64,000 nucleotides of DNA. Source: an uncultured Ferrovum sp. (lineage in GTDB: Bacteria; Pseudomonadota; Gammaproteobacteria; Burkholderiales; Ferrovaceae). The position numbers and the translations under genes were made by a program. How positions within the stretch are numbered: the first letter of the stretch is position 1; the number at the start of each line of letters is the position of its first letter. The DNA lies in NCBI GenBank assembly GCA_903893215.1, contig CAITLJ010000035.1:70283-134282 (forward strand), written 5' to 3'. Positions 17,138 through 28,368 of this stretch are shown one piece after another. The notes beneath the pieces are model-generated. The model did no database searches. It was given only the letters and a program-made list of their open reading frames with translations, and was not told where the DNA came from.

Positions 17138-18554
17138 GCGCTCCCCCCTGCCGTGCCAGATCGGCCAGTCGTGGTGCCACCTGGCCAACACTGCCCGCCC
17201 CCATCGTGATCACCACGTCGCCAGCCATGATGCCGGCGAGCAGCGCTTCGGGCAGCTCGGCAGCCGTCTGCACGAAAACCGGCTCGACGCGACCCAGCAC
17301 CCGGACGGCGCGCGCCAGCGCGCGGCCGTCTGCGGCGATGATCGGTGCCTCGCCGGCCGGGTAAACGTCGGCCAGATAGAGTGCGTCAGCGCTTGACAAT
17401 ACCTGCACGAAATCCTCGAACAGGTCCCGCGTGCGCGTGAAGCGGTGCGGCTGGAACGCCAGCACGATGCGGCGCCCGGGAAAGGCACCGCGTGCAGCCG
17501 CCAGCGTGGCGGCCATTTCCACCGGATGGTGACCATAGTCATCAACCAGGGTAAAGGCACCACCAAGGGGGGCCGGTACCTCGCCAAAGCGCTGGAAGCG
17601 GCGGCCGACCCCATTGAAGCCGGCCAGAGCCTTCAGCATGGCCGGATAGGGCGCCCCGACTTCCACAGCCACCGTGATTGCAGCCAGTGCATTGAGCACG
17701 TTGTGCAGGCCGGGCAGATTGAGTTCGACCTGCAGACGGCGAGCGTCAGGCCGGCCACGCGAGGGACGGATCTCCACCGAAAAATGCATCCGGCCCGCCT
17801 CGGCGCGGATGTCGACCGCCCGGACCAGCGCATCCGGATGTTGGCCATACGTCACCACCGGCTTGGTGATACGCGGCAGGATATCCTGCACGTTGGGGTC
17901 GTCAAGACAGACCACGGCGGTGCCATAAAAAGGCAGATGCTCCAGAAAATCGACAAACGCGGATTTCAGCTTCTCGAAGTCCTGTCCGTAGGTTTCCATG
18001 TGGTCATGGTCGATATTGGTCACCACGGCCAGCACCGGCTGCAGGTACAGGAAGGACGCGTCGGATTCGTCGGCCTCAGCCACAATGAATTCGCCGCGCC
18101 CGAGGGCGGCGTGGGTGCCAGCGCTGTTCAGCTTGCCGCCGATGACGAAGGTGGGATCCAGACCGGCTTCGGCCAGGATGCTCGCCGTCAGGCTGGTTGT
18201 GGTGGTCTTGCCATGCGTACCCGCCACGGCAATGCCCTGTTTCAGGCGCATCAGCTCCGCCAGCATCATGGCGCGCGGCACCACCGGCACGCGTGCCTGG
18301 CGGGCCGCCAGCACTTCGGGGTTGTCACCCGCAACCGCGGTGGAGACCACCACCACATCGGCGTTACCGATGAAGCGGGCATCGTGCCCCTGGTGCACCA
18401 CGGCGCCAAGGCCGGTAAGCCGCTGGGTGGCGGCGTTGTTGCCCAGGTCGGAACCGCTGATCAGAAAGCCGAGATTGAGCAGCACCTCGGCGATGCCGCT
18501 CATGCCGGCTCCGCCGATACCGACAAAATGGATGTGGCTGACCTTGTGTCGCAT
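17130..18554 (-). CDS. murC: UDP-N-acetylmuramate--L-alanine ligase MurC
   Basis: The 474-residue ATP-dependent ligase adds L-alanine to UDP-MurNAc in the cytoplasm. The N-terminal nucleotide fold starts [15 protein letters not shown], the P-loop is [11 protein letters not shown], and the ligase segment [14 protein letters not shown] contains the expected His pair. The C-terminal domain ends MGAGSVG. The start overlaps the murG stop by one base. It is followed directly by murB, with no ddl. Confidence 0.98.
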   Translation of the reverse strand: MRHKVSHIHFVGIGGAGMSGIAEVLLNLGFLISGSDLGNNAATQRLTGLGAVVHQGHDARFIGNADVVVVSTAVAGDNPEVLAARQARVPVVPRAMMLAELMRLKQGIAVAGTHGKTTTTSLTASILAEAGLDPTFVIGGKLNSAGTHAALGRGEFIVAEADESDASFLYLQPVLAVVTNIDHDHMETYGQDFEKLKSAFVDFLEHLPFYGTAVVCLDDPNVQDILPRITKPVVTYGQHPDALVRAVDIRAEAGRMHFSVEIRPSRGRPDARRLQVELNLPGLHNVLNALAAITVAVEVGAPYPAMLKALAGFNGVGRRFQRFGEVPAPLGGAFTLVDDYGHHPVEMAATLAAARGAFPGRRIVLAFQPHRFTRTRDLFEDFVQVLSSADALYLADVYPAGEAPIIAADGRALARAVRVLGRVEPVFVQTAAELPEALLAGIMAGDVVITMGAGSVGQVAPRLADLARQGGAHV

Positions 18555-19684
18555 CAGGACCGCGCTCCACGACGTTCGGCATAAAGCCGTTTGACCTGAT
18601 CCACCACCATGTCGGTGGCCTGTGGCAAGGCTCGGGTACGCGCGCGCTCGGCCATCTGAAGCAATTTCGGTCGGTCAAGGGTTGCCAGCAGGGCGGCAAG
18701 GACCTCCGCAGTCAGCACGGCCTGCGGTATCAGTTCGGCGGCCCCTGCGTCGGCAAGATAGGCCGCATTGACGGTCTGGTGATCGTCCACCGCCGCCGGA
18801 AAAGGCACGAGCACACTGGCCACACCCAGCGCCGCCAGTTCGGCCACGGTGAGGGCCCCTGCACGGCAGATGACGAGATCGGCCACTGCCAGGGCTCCGG
18901 CCACATCCTCGATGAACGGCACCACGCTGGCTTCGATGCCAAGACGGGAATAGGCATCGCGCATTTCATCGATCAGTTTCGCGCCAGCCTGATGCAGCAC
19001 CCGCGGACGCTCGGCGCTCGGCAGCAGCGCAAGCGCAGCGGGCACCACCTGATTCAGCGCTCGGGCCCCCTGGCTGCCACCCAGCACCAGCAATTGCAGC
19101 GCCCCCGTCCGGCCTGCAAAGCGCTCGGCCGGCGCCGCCTGTTGCTGAAAGGCGACACGCACCGGATTGCCGGTGGTGATGGTGCCGACCGGCACCGGCA
19201 GACGTCGGCCCAGCGGGTTGCCGCCACGCTGTGCAAAAGCTTGCGGAAATGCCTGCAGGACAGTGCGCGCCACCTGCGCAAGCAGGCGGTTGGTGAGGCC
19301 GGCCACGGCGTTCTGCTCGTGGATCAGCAGCGGTCGGCCTGACAGGATGGCAGCAACCCCACCGGGCAAGGCCACGAAGCCGCCGAAGCCCAGCACCACG
19401 TCCGGATGGCGGCGACGAATCACGCGCAAGGCCTGCCATATGGCGAGCAACAGGCGCGGCCCGGCCGCCAAGGTCTGGAGCAGCCCCTTGCCGCGGGCAC
19501 CGGCCACCGACAGCCACTCGATCGGCAGGCCGTGTGGCGGCACCAGCCGGCTCTCCAGCCCGGCGCGGGTCCCCAGCCAGACCACCTGCCAGCCTTGTCC
19601 GCGCAGGCGCTCCGATACGGCCAGGGCGGGAAAGATGTGCCCGCCAGTGCCGCCTGCCATCACCAGCGCGATCGGTGTGGTCAT
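18554..19684 (-). CDS. murG: UDP-N-acetylglucosamine transferase MurG
   Basis: A peripheral membrane glycosyltransferase (376 residues) that makes lipid II from lipid I. The N-terminal glycine-rich loop is [15 protein letters not shown]. The second G-loop ([14 protein letters not shown]) and the donor-site motif [15 protein letters not shown] are intact. The start ATG overlaps the ftsW stop as ATGA. The reading frame is open well upstream, but homology begins at this ATG. Confidence 0.97.
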   Translation of the reverse strand: MTTPIALVMAGGTGGHIFPALAVSERLRGQGWQVVWLGTRAGLESRLVPPHGLPIEWLSVAGARGKGLLQTLAAGPRLLLAIWQALRVIRRRHPDVVLGFGGFVALPGGVAAILSGRPLLIHEQNAVAGLTNRLLAQVARTVLQAFPQAFAQRGGNPLGRRLPVPVGTITTGNPVRVAFQQQAAPAERFAGRTGALQLLVLGGSQGARALNQVVPAALALLPSAERPRVLHQAGAKLIDEMRDAYSRLGIEASVVPFIEDVAGALAVADLVICRAGALTVAELAALGVASVLVPFPAAVDDHQTVNAAYLADAGAAELIPQAVLTAEVLAALLATLDRPKLLQMAERARTRALPQATDMVVDQVKRLYAERRGARS

Positions 19685-20841
19685 CGGCGGCGCCCCCCGG
19701 TCAGGCTGCGCGAATCGTGGTCGATGCGCGCCACGATGGCCAGCGCGATGCAGTTGGCAAGGATGCCACTGCCGCCATAGCTGAGCAGCGGCAGGGTGAG
19801 GCCCTTGGTAGGCAGCAGCCCCATGTTGACTCCCATGTTGACGCAGGCCTGCGCAGCCAGCCAGACCGCGATGCCCTGCGCCGTCAGCGCGGCAAAATAA
19901 CGCTCCATCGCCGCTGCGCGCTGGCCGATGCGGAAAATACGCCAAACCAGCCAGGCAAACAGGGCGATCGTGACGCACACACCGATCAGGCCCAGTTCTT
20001 CGGCAATCACTGCCATCAGAAAGTCGGTATGCGCTTCGGGCAGATACAACTCCTTCTCCACGCTGGCGCCCAGCCCGACTCCGAACAGACGGCCGCGGCC
20101 AAACGCGATCAGGGCATGCGTGAGCTGGTAGCCCTTGCCGAACGGGTCCTTCCATGGATCCAGAAACCAGATCACCCGCTGCATGCGATAGGGCGACAGC
20201 ACCACCATCAGGGCGAAGGCCGCCACCAGGGCGATCACCACCACCGCAAACAGGCGCCAGTTGAGACCACCAAGAAACAGGACGGACATGGTGATCACCA
20301 CCACGATGGTGAGGGCACCGAAATCCGGTTCCCGCAGCAGCAACACGGCGACCAGGAACATCGCGATGGCCATCGGCATGAAGCCTTCCTTCAGGCTGTG
20401 CATCAGGGCAGCCTTGCGGACGGCATAGTCGGCCGCATAGAGCGCGGCAGCCAGCTTCATGAACTCGGAGGGCTGCACCGTGAGCACGACGGCCGACAGC
20501 CAGCGTCGACTGCCATTCACCTCGCGACCGATACCGGGAATCAGCACCAGGATCAGACCGACCAGGCAGACGGCGAAAATCCAGCCAGCCAGTCGCTGCC
20601 AGACCTGTTCCGGCACCTGAAAGGCCGCATAGCTGGCCGCCAGCGCGGCAAGCAGATAGACGGACTGATGCAGCAGGTAATAGCTGCCATGGTAGCCGGT
20701 ATGCCGGTCGGCCTCGGCAGCCACGATCGATGCGGAGTACACCATCACCAACCCCAGACCGAGCAGGGCCAACACCGCCCAGAGAAGGCCCGGATCAATC
20801 GGTTCACGCTGGTCACTCCAGCTGCGCATGGCGGTATTCAT
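19681..20841 (-). CDS. ftsW: SEDS peptidoglycan glycosyltransferase FtsW
   Basis: A polytopic inner-membrane protein (386 residues, about ten hydrophobic segments) that polymerises septal glycan together with FtsI. The SEDS signature is clear near the C-terminus: [16 protein letters not shown]. The extracytoplasmic segment [21 protein letters not shown] is the conserved loop. The start ATG overlaps the mraY stop as ATGA, so ftsW directly follows mraY. The gene usually between them, murD, is missing. Confidence 0.97.
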   Translation of the reverse strand: MNTAMRSWSDQREPIDPGLLWAVLALLGLGLVMVYSASIVAAEADRHTGYHGSYYLLHQSVYLLAALAASYAAFQVPEQVWQRLAGWIFAVCLVGLILVLIPGIGREVNGSRRWLSAVVLTVQPSEFMKLAAALYAADYAVRKAALMHSLKEGFMPMAIAMFLVAVLLLREPDFGALTIVVVITMSVLFLGGLNWRLFAVVVIALVAAFALMVVLSPYRMQRVIWFLDPWKDPFGKGYQLTHALIAFGRGRLFGVGLGASVEKELYLPEAHTDFLMAVIAEELGLIGVCVTIALFAWLVWRIFRIGQRAAAMERYFAALTAQGIAVWLAAQACVNMGVNMGLLPTKGLTLPLLSYGGSGILANCIALAIVARIDHDSRSLTGGRRR

Positions 20842-21923
20842 CTCAGTTTCAGGGTGGAAAGACCAGCCAGCACCAGCATCATGGTGATGATCCAGAAACG
20901 CACCACCACCTGGGTTTCCTTCCAGCCTTTCAATTCGTAATGGTGGTGCAGTGGCGCCATGCGAAATACGCGCTTGCCGGTGAGCTTGAACGAACCCACC
21001 TGCAGGATCACGGACAGCGTCTCCATCACGAACACCCCGCCCATGATGAACAGCACAATTTCCTGACGCACCACCACGGCCACCATGCCGAGCGCGGCAC
21101 CCAGCGCCAGCGCCCCCACATCGCCCATGAACACTTCGGCCGGATAGGCGTTGAACCACAGGAATCCCAGACCCGCCCCCGAAATGGCCGCGCAGAACAC
21201 CACCAGTTCACCCGCGCCTGGAATGTGTGGAACCCCCAGATAGGTCGCAAACACCCGGTTGCCGGCCACATAGGCAAATACGGCAAGCGCACCGGCCACC
21301 AGCACGGTCGGCATGATGGCGAGCCCATCGAGGCCGTCGGTCAGGTTGACGGCATTGCTGGTGCCCACCACCACAAAGTAGGTGAGGATCACAAAACCGG
21401 TCACCCCCAGCGGGATCGCCACGGTCTTGAAAAACGGCAGGATCAGCTCGGTCTGCGCCGGCAGGCTGGCCGTGAACGAGACATACAGGGCGAAGACCAG
21501 CGCCAGCACGGATTGACCGAGATATTTGTAGCGCGCCGGCAGGCCCTTCGGGTTACGGTAGACCACCTTGCGGTAGTCATCAATCCAGCCGATCACGCCA
21601 AAGCCCAGGGTAGTGAGCAACACCAGCCAGACATACCGGTTGCCAAGGTCAGCCCACAGCAGCACCGTCAGCGCGATGGCGACCAGGATCAGGGCGCCGC
21701 CCATGGTCGGGGTACCGGCCTTGATCAGGTGGGTTTGCGGCCCGTCATCCCGCACCGACTGTCCGATCTTGTAGGCGGTGAGCTGACGGATCATGGCCGG
21801 GCCGATCAGGAACGAGATCAGCAGCGCTGTCAGGGTGGCAAATACGGCGCGCAGGGTCAGGTAGTCCAACACGCGCAAGGCGCGGATGCTGGGCGACAGC
21901 CAGTGGCCGAGGATCAGCAGCAT
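20838..21923 (-). CDS. mraY: Phospho-N-acetylmuramoyl-pentapeptide transferase MraY
   Basis: A ten-helix membrane enzyme (361 residues) that makes lipid I from UDP-MurNAc-pentapeptide and undecaprenyl phosphate. Conserved features are the cytoplasmic segment TPTMGGALI, the Asp-rich [39 protein letters not shown] and the terminal [13 protein letters not shown]. It lies 40 bases after murF and overlaps ftsW by four bases. Confidence 0.98.
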   Translation of the reverse strand: MLLILGHWLSPSIRALRVLDYLTLRAVFATLTALLISFLIGPAMIRQLTAYKIGQSVRDDGPQTHLIKAGTPTMGGALILVAIALTVLLWADLGNRYVWLVLLTTLGFGVIGWIDDYRKVVYRNPKGLPARYKYLGQSVLALVFALYVSFTASLPAQTELILPFFKTVAIPLGVTGFVILTYFVVVGTSNAVNLTDGLDGLAIMPTVLVAGALAVFAYVAGNRVFATYLGVPHIPGAGELVVFCAAISGAGLGFLWFNAYPAEVFMGDVGALALGAALGMVAVVVRQEIVLFIMGGVFVMETLSVILQVGSFKLTGKRVFRMAPLHHHYELKGWKETQVVVRFWIITMMLVLAGLSTLKLR

Positions 21924-21963
21924 GGCAGGCCAGACTGTTGGGGAGAAATTTGCGCGATCAACA

Positions 21964-23337
21964 TCAGGTCAGTCCTTGCACGATTCTTTCCATCCGCATG
22001 AAGCGGGACCCTTTCACCAGCACGGTGGTTTGCGGTCCCAGCAGAGGTTGCAGCCAGGCCAGCAGCTGATCAGGTTCCAGGGTGGCCTGCGCCCCTTCGC
22101 CAAAGCCCGCTACCGCCGCCTGCGCCAACCCTCCCAGTCCAAACAGATGCTCGATACCGGCGGCGCGACAGGCCGCACCCAGCTCGGCATGCATTGCGGC
22201 CGCCCCATCGCCCAGCTCGCCCAGGTCGCCGAGCACCAGCACCCGGGTGCCGGTGCGCCCGGCCAGCACGGCAATCGCTGCCAGCACCGAATCGGGGTTG
22301 GCGTTGTAGGTATCGTCGATCACCTGTGCGCCTTGCTGTCCGGCACGTAACTGCAGTCGCGAGGCTGGCGGGGAGAATTTCTCGAGCGCCGCGCAGGCCA
22401 CGTCCACCGACACCCCCAGCGCGAGGGTTGCGCTGATTGCCGCAAGCGCGTTGAACGCATTGTGCCGACCGGGTACCGGCAGCAGGCAGGCATGGCGTTT
22501 ACCGGCCACCTCGATCACCAGCTGCTGGCCGGCACCGAACGGCAGATCTGCCAGCAACGGCCCCACCGTGGCTTGCTGGCTGCAGGCGAACGTGCTCACC
22601 CGATGGGTTCCGGCCAGTGCCGTCAGCTGCCCCGCACTCGGGTCATCCGCATTGATCACGGCGATTCCGCCTGGCAGCAACCCGGCAAAAATTTCACCCT
22701 TGGCTGCCGCCACAGCCTTCATGTCGGCGAAATGCCCCACATGGGCGCGCTGCACGTTGTTGACCAACGCCACCTGTGGTTGCGCCGCCTGTGACAGCCG
22801 GGTGAGTTCGCCGGCATGGTTCATGCCGAGCTCCAGCACGGCACGCCGATGACCGGCGCGCAATCGCAGCAGGGTGAGCGGCAAACCGAGATGATTGTTG
22901 AAATTACCCAGAGTGCCGAGCACTTCCTGATCGGGCGGCACGCCGCGTGCGTCGGCATCGGCACGCAGGATGCAAACCACCATGTCCTTCACGGTGGTCT
23001 TGCCGTTGCTTCCGGTGATCGCAATCACCTGCGGTGCGATGCGCCGGCGCCAGGCGATGGCCAGGGTCATCAAGGCCTGTTCGGTCGACGGGACAACGAC
23101 CTCACCGTCCGCACCTGACACCGGCCGCTCCACCAGCGCAGCCACCGCCCCGGCCTGCAGGCTGGCCGCCACATGGTCATGGCCATCATGGCGTGCTCCG
23201 GCCAGGGCCACGAACAGGTCGCCAGGCTGCAGATCGCGGGAATCAGTGGAGAACCGCAGCACAACAGCGTTGCCATCCACAGTCGCCGAGGGGGCGCAGC
23301 CAAGCGCGGCCAACACCTCGCGCAGGGGCCAATGCAT
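21964..23337 (-). CDS. murF: UDP-MurNAc-tripeptide--D-Ala-D-Ala ligase MurF
   Basis: The ATP-dependent ligase (457 residues) adds the D-Ala-D-Ala dipeptide. The P-loop is [13 protein letters not shown], the ligase segment includes [13 protein letters not shown], and the C-terminal domain has [15 protein letters not shown]. It needs the dipeptide made by Ddl, which is not encoded here. ATG 23337 fits the short N-terminus of homologues. A GTG at 23349 overlaps the murE stop as GTGA with a G-rich sequence upstream, in the style of the other dcw junctions, and is a realistic alternative. Confidence 0.96.
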   Translation of the reverse strand: MHWPLREVLAALGCAPSATVDGNAVVLRFSTDSRDLQPGDLFVALAGARHDGHDHVAASLQAGAVAALVERPVSGADGEVVVPSTEQALMTLAIAWRRRIAPQVIAITGSNGKTTVKDMVVCILRADADARGVPPDQEVLGTLGNFNNHLGLPLTLLRLRAGHRRAVLELGMNHAGELTRLSQAAQPQVALVNNVQRAHVGHFADMKAVAAAKGEIFAGLLPGGIAVINADDPSAGQLTALAGTHRVSTFACSQQATVGPLLADLPFGAGQQLVIEVAGKRHACLLPVPGRHNAFNALAAISATLALGVSVDVACAALEKFSPPASRLQLRAGQQGAQVIDDTYNANPDSVLAAIAVLAGRTGTRVLVLGDLGELGDGAAAMHAELGAACRAAGIEHLFGLGGLAQAAVAGFGEGAQATLEPDQLLAWLQPLLGPQTTVLVKGSRFMRMERIVQGLT

Positions 23338-23345
23338 GGGTGAGG

Positions 23346-24854
23346 TCACGCCGCCACCCCGCTCAGGCCGAGCACCCGGCGGGCCACTGTCAGATCCGAA
23401 AAGGGCAATTTCACGCCCGCCACTTCCTGGGTGGTTTCGTGGCCCTTTCCGGCGAGCAGCACGATATCCCCCGGCCGGGCCAGCTCGACGGCCAGGGCAA
23501 TCGCACATGCGCGATCTGCCACGGCGGCATACGGCGGCGATTGCATGCCTGCCGCGATGGCCTTGAGGATCATGTCAGGGTCTTCACTGCGCGGATTGTC
23601 GCTGGTCAGGATCACCACGTCCGCATGCTGCTCGGCCACCCGGCCCATTTGCGGTCGCTTGCCAGGATCACGGTCGCCACCGCACCCGAACATGCAGATC
23701 AGACGACCGCCGTTGAGCCCGGCGCGCAGGGCGCGCAGCACCTGGGTGAGCGCGTCGGGCGTATGGGCATAGTCGATCAACACCTGAGGGCCGCCGACCA
23801 CGCCGATCCGTTGCAGGCGACCGGGCGGCGGCGCAAGCGCTGCCACCACATCGGGCAGTGCGGACAGCGGCACATCGCTCTCCAGCAGGCAGGCCAGCAC
23901 ACCGAGCAGGTTGGACAGGTTGAAGGCTCCCACCAGATTGCTGTGCAGCGCCACCTCGCCCTGCGGAGCATGCAGCACGAACGCGGTCCCTTCCGAAGTG
24001 AACTGCACCTGCCGCGCGCTGATGGCTGGCAGGGAAGGTGCCAGGGGCCCCTGCTGGGTGTAACCGAGCACGCTGATTCCCTGCTGCGGCAACTGCGCAT
24101 GTAGCGTGGCACCGAAAGCATCATCCAGGTTCAGGATGGCTCGACGCAGCCCCGCCGCGTGGAACAACGTGGCCTTGGCACGGCCATAAGCCTGCATGTC
24201 GCCGTGATAATCGAGGTGATCCCGGGTGAGATTGGTGAACAGCGCCAGGTCGAACTGCACCGCACGCACGCGCCCCTGGACCAGGGCATGGGACGAAACC
24301 TCCATGGCCACTGCGCGCGCACCGGCACCGCGTAGCAGGGCGAGTTGATGCTGCAACTCCACTGGCCCGGGCGTAGTGAAGCCGGTGGGTTGCAGCGCGC
24401 CAGCCAGTCCGCTGCCCAACGTGCCGATCAGTCCGCAAGGCCGGCCCAACGCGTTGAACGCCTGGGATATCCAGTGGGTGCAGGAGGTCTTGCCATTGGT
24501 GCCGGTCACCCCGATCACCTGCAACGCCAGGCTCGGGTTGCCGTGAACCTGCCCCGCAATCCGGCTGATCAGGTCAGGCAGGCCAGGCACAGGCAAATGT
24601 GCCACCGGCCAATCGGCCGACAGGCCATCGGCTGGCTGCCAGAGCAGCGCAGTTGCCCCACGTGCAAGCGCATCGGCAATGTAGGCCCGTCCATCACCGG
24701 CCGCCCCTGCATAGGCAGCAAACGCCATTCCTGGCAGCACCTGGCGGCTGTCATCGGTCAGCCCCCGAAAAGCCGGCAACAGGGCTTCCAGCCCGGCCGG
24801 CAGCGGCTGGCCAGCCCAGATGCGTGGATAAACGAGTGACGGATCTAGCGTCAT
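23346..24854 (-). CDS. murE: UDP-MurNAc-L-Ala-D-Glu--meso-diaminopimelate ligase MurE
   Basis: The 502-residue enzyme adds the third stem-peptide residue. The P-loop is VTGTNGKTSCTHW. The specificity motif DNPR (in ILTSDNPRSEDP) identifies meso-diaminopimelate rather than lysine as substrate, as expected in a Gram-negative. AMEVSSHALVQGRV is the conserved ligase region with the Lys-carbamate neighbourhood. The start is one base after the ftsI stop. Confidence 0.97.
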   Translation of the reverse strand: MTLDPSLVYPRIWAGQPLPAGLEALLPAFRGLTDDSRQVLPGMAFAAYAGAAGDGRAYIADALARGATALLWQPADGLSADWPVAHLPVPGLPDLISRIAGQVHGNPSLALQVIGVTGTNGKTSCTHWISQAFNALGRPCGLIGTLGSGLAGALQPTGFTTPGPVELQHQLALLRGAGARAVAMEVSSHALVQGRVRAVQFDLALFTNLTRDHLDYHGDMQAYGRAKATLFHAAGLRRAILNLDDAFGATLHAQLPQQGISVLGYTQQGPLAPSLPAISARQVQFTSEGTAFVLHAPQGEVALHSNLVGAFNLSNLLGVLACLLESDVPLSALPDVVAALAPPPGRLQRIGVVGGPQVLIDYAHTPDALTQVLRALRAGLNGGRLICMFGCGGDRDPGKRPQMGRVAEQHADVVILTSDNPRSEDPDMILKAIAAGMQSPPYAAVADRACAIALAVELARPGDIVLLAGKGHETTQEVAGVKLPFSDLTVARRVLGLSGVAA

Positions 24855-24855
24855 C

Positions 24856-26586
24856 TCAGGTTTCCTCGGCTGCATTGGCGGGCACCACCGGCGTGGCAAA
24901 ATTTTCGCTGGCCGGATCGTCGGGCGTCACACCGAGCACCTGCAAGGCAGCCCCCATCAGGGTGCTGAACAGCGGCGCTGCAACCAAGCCACCATAATAG
25001 CCACCCACCGTCGGATCATCGATCATCACTGCAATCAGCAGGCGCGGTCGCGTGGCGGGGGCAAATCCGACGAAGGACGAAATGTAGCGGTTGGAATAGT
25101 GTCCATGCTCCGGCTTGTGCGCCGTCCCGGTCTTGCCGGCCACCCGAAAGCCGCGCACCTGCGCCAGAGGCGCCGTGCCTTCCGGCTTGACCACCAGTTC
25201 CAGCATGTCACGCACCTGCGCGGCCGTCTGTGCCGAAATCACCGGACGCCCTGCGGGCGGTGACTCCACGCGCACCAGGCTGAGCGGTTTCAAGGTACCG
25301 TCACCGGCAAAAATGGTGTACGCCCGTGCCAGCTGGGCGAGGCTGACCGAAATGCCATTACCGTAGGACATGGTGGCCTGTTCGATCGGCCGCCAGGTGC
25401 GATAGGGGCGCACCCGACCACCCGCCTCGCCAGAGAAGCCGCTTTTGGGCTGCTGACCAAAACCGACGTCGGTGAACATGTTCCACATGGTTTCGGCAGG
25501 CATGCCGAGGGCAATCCGTGCCGCGCCCACGTTGCTGGATTTCTGGATGACCTGCGCCACGGTGATCGCGCCAGCCGGGTGACTGTCGTGCACCACGGCA
25601 GGACCGATGTTCATGGTGCCATTGCCGGTCTGGATCACCGTAGCCGGCGTGACGCGGTGCGTCTCGAGCGCGGCCGCAATGGTGAAGGGCTTGAGCGTGG
25701 AACCTGGCTCATAGGTATCGGCCAGGCTACGGTTGCGCAACTGCGCCGGGGTGACGTGATCGCGTGCGTTCGGATCGTAGTCCGGGTAGTTGGCCATCGC
25801 CAGCACTTCGCCAGTATTCGGGTCAAGCACCATTACCGCCCCTGCCTTGGCATGATGCCGTGCCACGGTGGCACGCAGTTCGCGCCAGGCCAGATGCTGC
25901 AGCCGGCTGTCGACCGACAGCCGCACATCCTGACCGGGACGCTGCTCGCGAATGCTCTCGACGTCCTCGATCACGGCGCCGGCACGATCCTTGATCACAC
26001 GGCGCGCCCCCGCCACCCCGCCAAGGGTGGACTGAAATGCCAGTTCAGCCCCTTCCTGGCCACGGTCGTTGGCATCCGTAAAGCCCAGCAGGTGCGCCAT
26101 CATCTCGCCCTTCGGATACGAGCGGCGAAAGCCTTTCTCGGTATAAAGCCCGGGCACTTTCAGGGCTGCCACTTCGCGCCCCACCTCCGGACTCACCTGA
26201 CGCTTCAGGTAGACGAAATTTCCAGCCCCCTGGTTCAGACGATGCGTGATGTCGGTCCGGTCCATATGCAACAGACTGGCCAACCGGTCGAGCGCACCGG
26301 GACTCAGTTCAGCGTCGTCACGGCTGGCCCAGATGGATACGGCCGGCAGGCTGAGCGCCAGCGGATCACCGTTACGGTCGCGCACCACACCGCGATAGGC
26401 AGTGGACTCGATCACCCGCGAGTAACGCTCGTCGCCCTTGTGCTGCAGGAAGTCATAGTGCACGCCTTGCAGGAACACCGCGCGACCAACCAGCGCCACA
26501 AAACCGGCCAGCAGCAACACCAGCAACAGGCGCGCGCGCCACCCCTCCAGACGCAGGTGCAGGGCCGTGTTCGCCTGGTACTTCAC
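24856..26586 (-). CDS. ftsI: Septal peptidoglycan transpeptidase FtsI (PBP3)
   Basis: The monofunctional class B penicillin-binding protein (576 residues) crosslinks septal peptidoglycan. It has one N-terminal membrane anchor (about residues 18-38). A pedestal domain precedes the transpeptidase domain, whose motifs are STLK (in YEPGSTLKPF), SSN (in QKSSNVGAARIA) and KTG (in VAGKTGTAHK). The start overlaps the ftsL stop. Length is typical. Confidence 0.98.
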   Translation of the reverse strand: MKYQANTALHLRLEGWRARLLLVLLLAGFVALVGRAVFLQGVHYDFLQHKGDERYSRVIESTAYRGVVRDRNGDPLALSLPAVSIWASRDDAELSPGALDRLASLLHMDRTDITHRLNQGAGNFVYLKRQVSPEVGREVAALKVPGLYTEKGFRRSYPKGEMMAHLLGFTDANDRGQEGAELAFQSTLGGVAGARRVIKDRAGAVIEDVESIREQRPGQDVRLSVDSRLQHLAWRELRATVARHHAKAGAVMVLDPNTGEVLAMANYPDYDPNARDHVTPAQLRNRSLADTYEPGSTLKPFTIAAALETHRVTPATVIQTGNGTMNIGPAVVHDSHPAGAITVAQVIQKSSNVGAARIALGMPAETMWNMFTDVGFGQQPKSGFSGEAGGRVRPYRTWRPIEQATMSYGNGISVSLAQLARAYTIFAGDGTLKPLSLVRVESPPAGRPVISAQTAAQVRDMLELVVKPEGTAPLAQVRGFRVAGKTGTAHKPEHGHYSNRYISSFVGFAPATRPRLLIAVMIDDPTVGGYYGGLVAAPLFSTLMGAALQVLGVTPDDPASENFATPVVPANAAEET

Positions 26587-26942
26587 GGTTGCTTCCCGCG
26601 CGCAGCCAGGCTGCCAAGTGCGGCCAAAGCGGTCGCGTCATGCGCCGGAGCAAGCACCGCCGGCGCTTCAGCAAGGGGCGCCACGCCTGCGGCCAACGCG
26701 TAGGAGCGCGAGGGCTCCGGCAGACGCATGCGCAGCCCGCTGGCGGCGCGCTCCACACGGTTGGCCGCCGCCAGGGTGGCCTGGTCGGCTTCAAGCCGGC
26801 GCAAATCGGTGGCGAGCTGTTCACCAACGCCCAGCTCGCGCTGCAAGTCGACAAACAGGCGGCGTGCGCGATGCTGGGTGTGGACCACTGCAATGGCGCA
26901 AAGCAGCAGCGCGCAGAAGAGGGCAAGGTCAAGGCGCTTCAT
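26583..26942 (-). CDS. ftsL: Cell division protein FtsL
   Basis: A small bitopic protein (119 residues): short basic N-terminus, one transmembrane segment (residues 5-20), then a heptad-like coiled coil (LFVDLQRELGVGEQLATDLRR) that pairs with FtsB and binds FtsQ. The C-terminal 45 residues are unusually Ala/Pro-rich and low in complexity. The start overlaps the rsmH stop as ATGA. FtsL is poorly conserved, so the call depends on size, topology and position. Confidence 0.92.
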   Translation of the reverse strand: MKRLDLALFCALLLCAIAVVHTQHRARRLFVDLQRELGVGEQLATDLRRLEADQATLAAANRVERAASGLRMRLPEPSRSYALAAGVAPLAEAPAVLAPAHDATALAALGSLAARGKQP

Positions 26943-27871
26943 GCATGCACCACGGCCGTACGTTCAGCCACCCGCAGCACGGCACTGCGCGCCCGCGGAT
27001 TGCGCTGCAACTCGACCGGCCCGGCCACGATCGCGCGACCGAGGGCACGTAGGGGTGAGGCCGGCCGCTGGTCTTCGCGCACCGCCAAACCCGGCGGAAC
27101 TTCCGGCGGCCGGCTGTGGCGTGCGATGAATTGCTTGACGCGACGATCCTCCAGCGAATGAAAACTGATCACCGCCATGCGTCCGCCAGCGCGCAGCGCG
27201 CCGAGCACTTGCGGCAACACCGCATCGAGCTGATCGAGCTCGCCATTGATGTGAATACGCAGGGCCTGGAAGGTACGGGTTGCCGGATCAATACCGGGCT
27301 TGCCACGCGGCACGCTGCTCGCCACCAGAGCGGCCAGCTGCCGCGTGGTGCGCAGCGGGCTGTGCTCGCGGGTGGCGACGACGGCACGGGCAATCCGCAT
27401 TGCGTGACGCTCCTCGCCCAGATCGCGGAGGATACGCGCCAGCGCCTCCACGCTGACGTGCGCCAGGAATTCAGCAACACTTTCGCCGGCGTCTGGATCC
27501 ATGCGCATGTCGAGCGGACCATCGTTGCGGAAGCTGAAACCACGACCCGCCTGATCGAGTTGCGGCGAGGAGACCCCCAGATCCAGCAGGATGCCGTCCA
27601 CCCCCTCAGGCGCAAACCTCGCCAGCTCAGGCGCCAAATCGGCGAACGCACGACGGCGGATGGAAAAACGCGGATCGCCGGCCAGCGCTGCAGCAGCGCT
27701 CACGGCGTCAGGGTCCCGATCAAGCGCAAGCAGCCGACCTTTCGGCCCCAGCTGCGCGAGCAGGGCGCGGCTGTGCCCCCCCCGACCGAACGTGCAATCC
27801 ACGTAACAGCCGTCGACACGTACCGCAAGGGCTTCAAGCACTTCTTCAAGCAGCACAGGTTGATGTTCCAC
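26939..27871 (-). CDS. rsmH: 16S rRNA (cytosine1402-N4)-methyltransferase RsmH (MraW)
   Basis: A SAM-dependent methyltransferase (310 residues) acting on C1402 of 16S rRNA. Signature segments are HQPVLLEEVLEAL, DCTFGRGGHSRALL, LALDRDPDA, GILLDLGVSSPQLD and AVISFHSLEDRRVKQFI. It lies 18 bases after mraZ in the dcw operon. Confidence 0.98.
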   Translation of the reverse strand: MEHQPVLLEEVLEALAVRVDGCYVDCTFGRGGHSRALLAQLGPKGRLLALDRDPDAVSAAAALAGDPRFSIRRRAFADLAPELARFAPEGVDGILLDLGVSSPQLDQAGRGFSFRNDGPLDMRMDPDAGESVAEFLAHVSVEALARILRDLGEERHAMRIARAVVATREHSPLRTTRQLAALVASSVPRGKPGIDPATRTFQALRIHINGELDQLDAVLPQVLGALRAGGRMAVISFHSLEDRRVKQFIARHSRPPEVPPGLAVREDQRPASPLRALGRAIVAGPVELQRNPRARSAVLRVAERTAVVHA

Positions 27872-27889
27872 ACCGGGGACTCCGCCGCC

Positions 27890-28348
27890 TCAGAACAGCG
27901 ACAGGGATTCGGTGCCTGGCGGCATCACCCCTGGAAGTTGCTGGGTAAAGATTTCGAGCTGCTTTTCCCACGCTTCCGGATGCCACATCCGGAAATGGGT
28001 GACCTGACCAAACATCATCACTTCGCGATCGATATTGGCGAGCCTGCGCAGGGTAGGAGAAATCAGCACCCGTCCGGCCGAATCCATCTCCACTTCATCC
28101 GCATGCCCCACCAGCAACTGCTGCAGGGCAGCCACGCTCGGATCGAAGCCGGGTAGCGCCATGATCTTGCTGGCAATCGGCTCCCACAGGGGGGCGGGAT
28201 AAAGCAACAGGCAGCGATGCGGGTGCGCGGTGACGATGACCTGCCCACCACCCTGCTCCAGGATCTTCTCCCGGTAGCGGGTGGGCACAGCCAGACGCCC
28301 TTTCGCGTCCAGACTGATTGCCGATGCCCCCTGGAAACCCTGCGCCAC
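27890..28348 (-). CDS. mraZ: Transcriptional regulator MraZ
   Basis: MraZ (152 residues) is a ring-forming DNA-binding protein with two SpoVT/AbrB-like domains that regulates the dcw operon. The first repeat has FQGASAISLDAKGRLAVPTR and the second has VEMDSAGRVLISPTLR; both carry the D-x-x-G-R-(L/V) signature. I chose GTG 28348 because AAGGTGG lies about six bases upstream and the length then equals the E. coli protein. GTG 28357 is an alternative. Four 10-bp operator repeats lie immediately upstream. Confidence 0.95.
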   Translation of the reverse strand: MAQGFQGASAISLDAKGRLAVPTRYREKILEQGGGQVIVTAHPHRCLLLYPAPLWEPIASKIMALPGFDPSVAALQQLLVGHADEVEMDSAGRVLISPTLRRLANIDREVMMFGQVTHFRMWHPEAWEKQLEIFTQQLPGVMPPGTESLSLF

Positions 28349-28368
28349 AAATCCCACCTTAGGGGTTA

